Positions 10,196 through 14,567 of a stretch of DNA of 14,567 nucleotides are shown piece by piece; position 1 is the first letter of the stretch, and each line of letters begins with the position of its first letter. Source of the stretch: Smittium culicis (Eukaryota > Kickxellomycota > Harpellomycetes > Harpellales > Legeriomycetaceae). The DNA lies in contig LSSN01003844.1 of NCBI GenBank assembly GCA_001970855.1, forward strand, positions 1-14,567. Reading direction: 5' to 3'. A program made the translations under genes and the position numbers. The notes under the pieces were generated by a model. The model ran no database searches and was not told the origin of the DNA. It saw only the letters and a list, made by a program, of their open reading frames with translations.

Positions 10196-10993
10196 ATGCA
10201 AAAAGTGACTGAAACCCAAGATTCCACAAGCCAAGACCAATTTATGGGTACTAACCAAACTTTTAAAACCCCTACGTGAAAAGAGGTGCAACCAAGAAGT
10301 ATATTATCAATATTTTCCAATAAAGATACTCATTACAGACTTCATTTCATATCCGAAGCTCGTTGATGCGCTTTGATAGATTTGCGAAGACTTCCTCTGA
10401 ACACCGTTGACTGAAAAATAGTGCATGGTTGTAATCCACTCTTGCTTCAAGACTATAAAATGAGTTACACTCTGCAACTAGTGAATGATAAAGCGCCGAG
10501 CTTAGCAAAAAATTTATTTCGTTCTATATATAATAAAATTGACCCTCGCACAAGCATATCGGTCAATTAGCTACTAATTCTTAACCAAGTCTAGGAAACT
10601 CAGGTTATGGGTATCTGTTAATGCCTATAATTTCTTTTTTTCCAGCATGAAAAGAGCAATTTTTTCTCAAATCGCCTAAAATGTAGCTTAAGAAATTTAG
10701 TAACTACCCAAGAACAACGAATCATTGATTGATATTTGATTTTAAGACTCATATTTATGAATAGTTATTCAATGTCTTTATTGGAAAGAAACTTGCCGCC
10801 AAAAAACAGCGAATCATACACTTTCTCAAGCTCCAGAAGAAATAAATCAAATATTTTTCTAAAAGAAACACTGTTACGGTACAGAACACCAATGCTTCAA
10901 CATCCGCTGAACTCAAAAATAGTCACAGTGCCTCCTACTGCAACGAAAAGTTTTCTCGAAAGAGGTATATGTCGTAGAAAGTGGTCTCAATAG
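10196..10993 (+). pseudogene. Gag-like ORF1 remnant of the DIRS-type element
   Basis: ATG 10196 opens a polar N-terminus (MQKVTETQDSTSQDQF) and one reading frame continues to TAG at 10568, interrupted only by three TGA codons at 10277, 10364 and 10412. The part near 10459-10567 (SYTLQLVNDKAPSLAKN and on) looks like folded protein. A second open patch at 10736-10990 is Ser/Arg/Lys-rich, as linkers between gag and RT often are. No specific domain is recognised; the assignment rests on position before the RT. Confidence 0.5.
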
Positions 10994-11238
10994 AGATGCA
11001 ATAGGGCTGTTTAGTTTGACGACGCCACAAAATATCTAAATTTGAATTTTCTCAAATAGATGAAGAACAAATTTGTTCGAAACATAGTTCAGAAGAGATT
11101 CACAACCGTCTTTAACAACCTTAATTAAAATACAGAGTATCAAAAGGAGGAAAAAAATAAAACTGACTAAAGTTACATGCCAAGTTCTTGCGAAATAATT
11201 TTCCTCTTTTATATTGAAGCAAACGATCAATTAGATTC

Positions 11239-11790
11239 AGGAATTTATTTCAGCTTTTCACTATAACAAAGGATTATGGAATCCTTCGAACTGCCCTCGA
11301 TCTCCGGAAGCTAAACTTCCACATGGAGTAACTGAATTTCATGATAAAGAAACTGTCTTAAATATTCCAAATGATTTTTCCAAAGGATTTTTGATGGATT
11401 TAGACCTCCAGGATGCCTTAGTGAACATATTTGTTACAATCAGAAACAAAGATACCTTCATTATCATTTAAACAGCCGGTATTTACAGTTCCTTTTCTAT
11501 CAATTCAGTATTTTGTTAAGCCCGCTGGTCTTAGCAAGGACCTTTCTCCTAGACCTAGAATTAACCAGGTCGAAAAAAATTTAAAACTCTGCATATCTGA
11601 GAGATCTTCTGATCATGAATGAATCCAAAGACGTGATCCATAAAAACACGCGCTTAATCTGCTCCAAGATATATAAGCTTGGATTCAAGGCCATTTCCGA
11701 GAATTCGTCGAAAACGTGTCTAAGTCGATCATCTATCTTGGAATGGTGATATATACCAGGGAAATTTCTTTCAAATTTCTGTCCAGAAGT
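11239..11790 (+). pseudogene. Reverse transcriptase remnant (DIRS type)
   Basis: Pieces in changing frames line up with RT blocks. FQLFTITKDYGILRTALDLR then KLN (11239-11328) matches the LFxIPKKDGGxRPVLDLRxLN block. KGFLMDLDLQDALVNIFV (from about 11382) is motif A with its Asp. FTVPFLSIQYFVKPA (about 11476-11520) is a damaged LPFGLxxxPxxFTKxxKP block. SAYLRDLLIMNESK (from 11588) is motif C, where the catalytic YLDD has become YLRD. SKSIIYLGMVIYTREISF (about 11719-11772) is the family's SIxYLGxxIxT block. At least four frame changes occur within 550 bp. Confidence 0.85.
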
Positions 11791-12545
11791 ATCTGGGATA
11801 ATGATTCAGATCCGAAAGCTTGAGCTCAAAAAAAAAGATCTTTCGATATCGAACTCGTGTAAAACGATAGTAGCACAGAAAAATCTGCAATACAGAGCCT
11901 TTCATTTCAGAAGAATCAGCAAACTTTATGGAAAGGTCGCCCGTTCTTACATTGAAACCTTGAGACTGAAATTTTTTATCAACTCCAGCGACTTATATTG
12001 TGGAATAATAATACATCACTGTTATTACTCTTGTCTATGAAGCCCTTAAATCGCTAAAATTGATATAAACACAAAAAGTCATTGACGGTGTTGCGCACAT
12101 TTAAGCTCGAGACAGTGATGGATCTTTCTGTGTTTGGCTACTCAATAAACAAAAAAAAACTCCTATCTAAAGAATTCCATGTCCAATACCTCTACGGAAC
12201 TAAAAAGGCTATCTGAAAAGTTATTTTTTCATTGAATGGAGACCAAAATCTGCCCATAAGTGACATATGAGTATTTAATAAATATTCAGACTAACAGCGC
12301 AAAAAGAATGGTCTCAATCTCACAACAAATTTTCTGATCTGAACTCGTATTATCGGTCCAAAGACGGCATCTTATTTTCGTCATCCCTGAACAGGAAGCT
12401 GAAAAAATAGTAAAGATGATTTCTGCACAAAAAAAGCACTGGGAAAGTGGCTCTGAATCACTATTCTCCAGATTGTACAATCCATATTGCTTTCCATTCT
12501 GGAATCTAATATCCCAGGTAGCTCAGAGGTCCGCGGCGCCCGATT
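11791..12545 (+). pseudogene. RNase H / connection region remnant of the DIRS-type element
   Basis: After the RT, IRKLELKKKDLSIS (11801 on) fits the basic IRxxRRExxKLL segment, and QYRAFHFR fits the ARxHTRxLQR segment of these elements. The RNase H core (about 12050-12300) is too decayed to show its acidic residues. Two conserved post-RNase H blocks remain: SKDGILFSSSLNRKLK (12357 on), like DxDLFAsxLNxKLPxY, and LYNPYCFPFWNLISQVAQ (12473-12526), like LYxNPPWxLIPxV. These blocks are typical of tyrosine-recombinase retroelements rather than gypsy or copia. Confidence 0.68.
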
Positions 12546-13655
12546 TACAATGAAACTAGTGATTCAAATATGGAAATCCAGAATCTTGTTCCCAGTACTG
12601 ATAGAGTTCTAGATTTCACAGGCACTTATTTTTCAGTCAAAAACTGTCATACTAGAAACAAAAAAGCGGAAAGTAACTGCTATGATAATTTAAACATTAG
12701 AGCTTGATTACCTGGAAGATCAGAAGAGCTTCCTCGAAACTTAAGTTATCGACACTTATGCCATCGAATTTATAGTTTCCAACAAACTACTTGTCCACCG
12801 TCGATCCAGGTACAATTCTATTCAGCAGCACTTTTTAGATTTCAGAATTTCGATCGAGATATCTACGCCTATTTGCTCACCCCAAATAATCGACCAATGG
12901 AAGAAAATACACACTGTTTATAAGCTAAACTTAGGCTCAAAAAAATAATATAGATAGGATTTTTATCAGATTTCAGATATTCCAGCAGAGCTAACCGCTC
13001 GCCCTATATTTTTTGAATTTATCAAAAATTTAATGACATTTCAATCAATCAATTCATTCTTCAGGCCTGTTTTGAATTTCTTTGATAGTGGAGCCAAGAA
13101 TTTTTCCTCACTTTTAAACAAGGCACATCCAAAAATTTCGGGTTGCTATCAGTAAAAATTTTCCTCATTAACAGCGATGTTTATATGACTGACAACCAGC
13201 GTAGAAGCATTGGATTAGAGGTTCTAAATCTAATAATCGTAGCCCATAAAGAAAAAATAGGTAGCCGCCCAATTGGCATTTCATTGCAGATCAGCCCCCA
13301 CGATGATATAATATTATGTCTAATAAATGTATTCATTGTCTACGAAGAAAAGGTAGCATTCAATCTCTTCACAGCCCCTCGCTCTAACTATGACAATTAT
13401 ATAATTCATAGGCTTATAAGATATGTAAATAGTATCTCCAAGATTCTATATATGGATACTATCACACGATGTATACACAAGATATCGTATCTAATAATCC
13501 GCATCCTGAAGCACCAACCCCCATGGGAAGAGCAATCAGTGCTAAATTTAGCATCAAAATCCAGGAGTATCAACTTATGGTCTATTTTGGCATGGATTTT
13601 GATCAAATATACTATCTTTGATATATTATCGACTCACAAGAAATTATTTGAATAA
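12546..13655 (+). pseudogene. Tyrosine recombinase remnant of the DIRS-type element
   Basis: IPAELTARPIFFEFIKNL (12979 on, open to 13153) fits the N-terminal helical core domain. After a frameshift near 13145, 13143-13652 is open: NQRRSIGLEVLNL carries the Arg I region, IIVAHKEKIGSRPIGISLQI the Lys-bearing beta-hairpin, ISPHDDIILCLINVFIVYEE the PHxxxxLCPVxxFxxY stretch, and INLWSILAWILIKYTIFDIL then STHKKLF the region normally reading LDDIVxLGNWxxxxTFxxHYRR. The catalytic Tyr of HYRR appears to be replaced and the HxxR box is not clean, so the enzyme is dead. The segment 12546-12975 between the blocks is unassigned. Confidence 0.7.
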
Positions 13656-14412
13656 CTTTACAGAGTAGATTTAAAATCAGAGTAGCTTATTATGTCATCC
13701 TCTATCAACTATAATTTTAATGTACAAGTTAGTGTATTCTTTATCACCTTTCGGAAAAGCTGATATGGTTACAGTGCGTGGGACTTGAAATGTCTCATCT
13801 CATCTCATAGGATAATATAATTTAGTTTTTGATCTAAAGTGTTTGATTAATTTTGACATAGTTTGTAGATATTCGATTTATTAAACAAATGAAAGTGTAT
13901 AATTTGTGGTTGATGCATTGAAGTTTAAATAATAATAGCGTATTTAGATTATTTTAAAGTAAATTAAATTAGATGCGATAGAAAATATTCCCATATAACA
14001 TATCTCATACTTAATGTGTTCTATTTAACATTAAACCCTATATGCGATTATTTTAAAGATATTTTACACAAAACTGAGGATTCTCATTGGTCAATCCAAA
14101 AATTAGCATGCGGACCTTTCACAATTAGTGTATAAAGTTTGATTCATTAGCTATTTTTTTATAACATGGCTAATTTTGATTACGATTTCGAGTTAAATAA
14201 ATACATTACGTTCCCTAAATAGATAGGGATTAATTCGTGAAATTGCTTGAATTCTATTAGATATCTATATTCTATCATATTTAATCTCTTAAAAAGTAAA
14301 TAAATGATAAATATTGAATCTTGTATCTTGAACTTTACTATTAAGTATATATCTAGTTATTTTTATTGCCTATATATTTTGTCTTTTTACATAGGAAACC
14401 TAAATTGATATT
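13656..14412. other. AT-rich region, no gene seen
   Basis: About 750 bp between the retroelement and the terminal repeat, stop-rich in all frames. It contains a short CTCAT-type triplication near 13794-13808. The 3' end of the retroelement may extend into it, but I found no repeat shared with the left side. Confidence 0.5.
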
Positions 14413-14567
14413 ATTACTATTACTATTACTATTACTATTACTATTACTATTACTATTACTATTACTATTACTATTACTATTACTATTACTATTACTATTA
14501 CTATTACTATTACTATTACTATTACTATTACTATTACTATTACTATTACTATTACTATTACTATTAC
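14413..14567. repeat. Perfect (ATTACT)n hexamer array at the window end
   Basis: The 155 bp are about 25.8 uninterrupted copies of ATTACT (AGTAAT on the other strand), running to the last base. It is a microsatellite by composition. Lack of any divergence suggests recent expansion or active homogenisation. It is not a known telomere unit and is poor in G, but it sits where the sequence stops. Confidence 0.97.

Larger units (their letters stand above)
10196..13655 (+). mobile_element. Decayed DIRS-order (tyrosine recombinase) retrotransposon
   Basis: This 3.5-kb block is clearly richer in G and C than its surroundings and carries, in order on one strand, a gag-like stretch, a reverse transcriptase, an RNase H/connection region and a tyrosine recombinase. 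That order (RT-RH followed by a tyrosine recombinase, no aspartic protease, no DDE integrase) defines DIRS-like and Ngaro-like elements, which insert through a circular DNA intermediate. Every module is broken by stops and frameshifts, so the copy cannot encode working proteins. I could not find the inverted or split direct terminal repeats, so the true ends are unknown and the DIRS/Ngaro choice is open. Confidence 0.82.

Noticed and set aside
11036..11230. Minus-strand 64-codon open frame before the RT block
   Set aside because: It falls inside the retroelement on the wrong strand, starts and ends without splice or promoter context, and resembles no protein family.
12515..12575. tRNA-like boxes (TAGCTCAGAGGT followed by GTGATTCAAAT)
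   Set aside because: The D-arm cannot pair (no GAGC partner), no acceptor stem forms, and the stretch lies within a retroelement block already explained as the LYxNPPWxLI region.
14413..14567. CRISPR array or coding repeat (Ile-Thr, Leu-Leu or Tyr-Tyr repeats)
   Set aside because: There are no spacers, the unit is only six bases, and the genome is eukaryotic; the open translations are trivial results of the period.

Overview
The window comes from a nuclear eukaryotic genome that is very AT-rich, uses the standard genetic code, and carries small spliceosomal introns (78-231 bp, GT..AG, T-rich before the acceptor). Three gene identities point to an opisthokont, perhaps an animal with a compact AT-rich genome: an aquaglyceroporin-like 3' end, a DIS3L-type exosome nuclease and an INSIG. 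Lineage is inference from gene content only. The sequence ends inside a perfect hexamer repeat, so the right edge may be a contig end.

Layout. Positions 1-83 (+) hold the last 26 codons of a probable aquaporin. Positions 84-1520 are AT-rich and non-coding, with two TATA-like boxes near 1279-1305. Positions 1521-6938 (+) hold a 15-exon gene for a 1249-residue DIS3-like exonuclease. I rebuilt all 14 introns from reading frame and homology, and the exons sum to exactly 1250 codons. Tail to tail with it, after a 250 bp gap, lies a 5-exon INSIG gene on the minus strand (8389 down to 7189, 262 residues), none of whose single open frames is long. Positions 8390-10195 are AT-rich with at most weak coding signals.

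Positions 10196-13655 are visibly less AT-rich and hold a decayed retrotransposon of the DIRS (tyrosine-recombinase) order: a gag-like stretch, reverse transcriptase, RNase H/connection region and tyrosine recombinase, all on the plus strand and broken by stops and frameshifts. Positions 13656-14412 are plain AT-rich sequence, and 14413-14567 is (ATTACT)n.

The genes do not form an operon or a common pathway. DIS3L is a 3'-5' RNA exonuclease associated in animals with the cytoplasmic exosome. INSIG is an ER membrane regulator of sterol synthesis. The aquaporin moves water or glycerol. The most notable points are the complete loss of the PIN endonuclease active site in the DIS3L homologue beside an intact RNB exonuclease site, the well-conserved INSIG, and the DIRS remnant. 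I found no convincing new multi-gene system.
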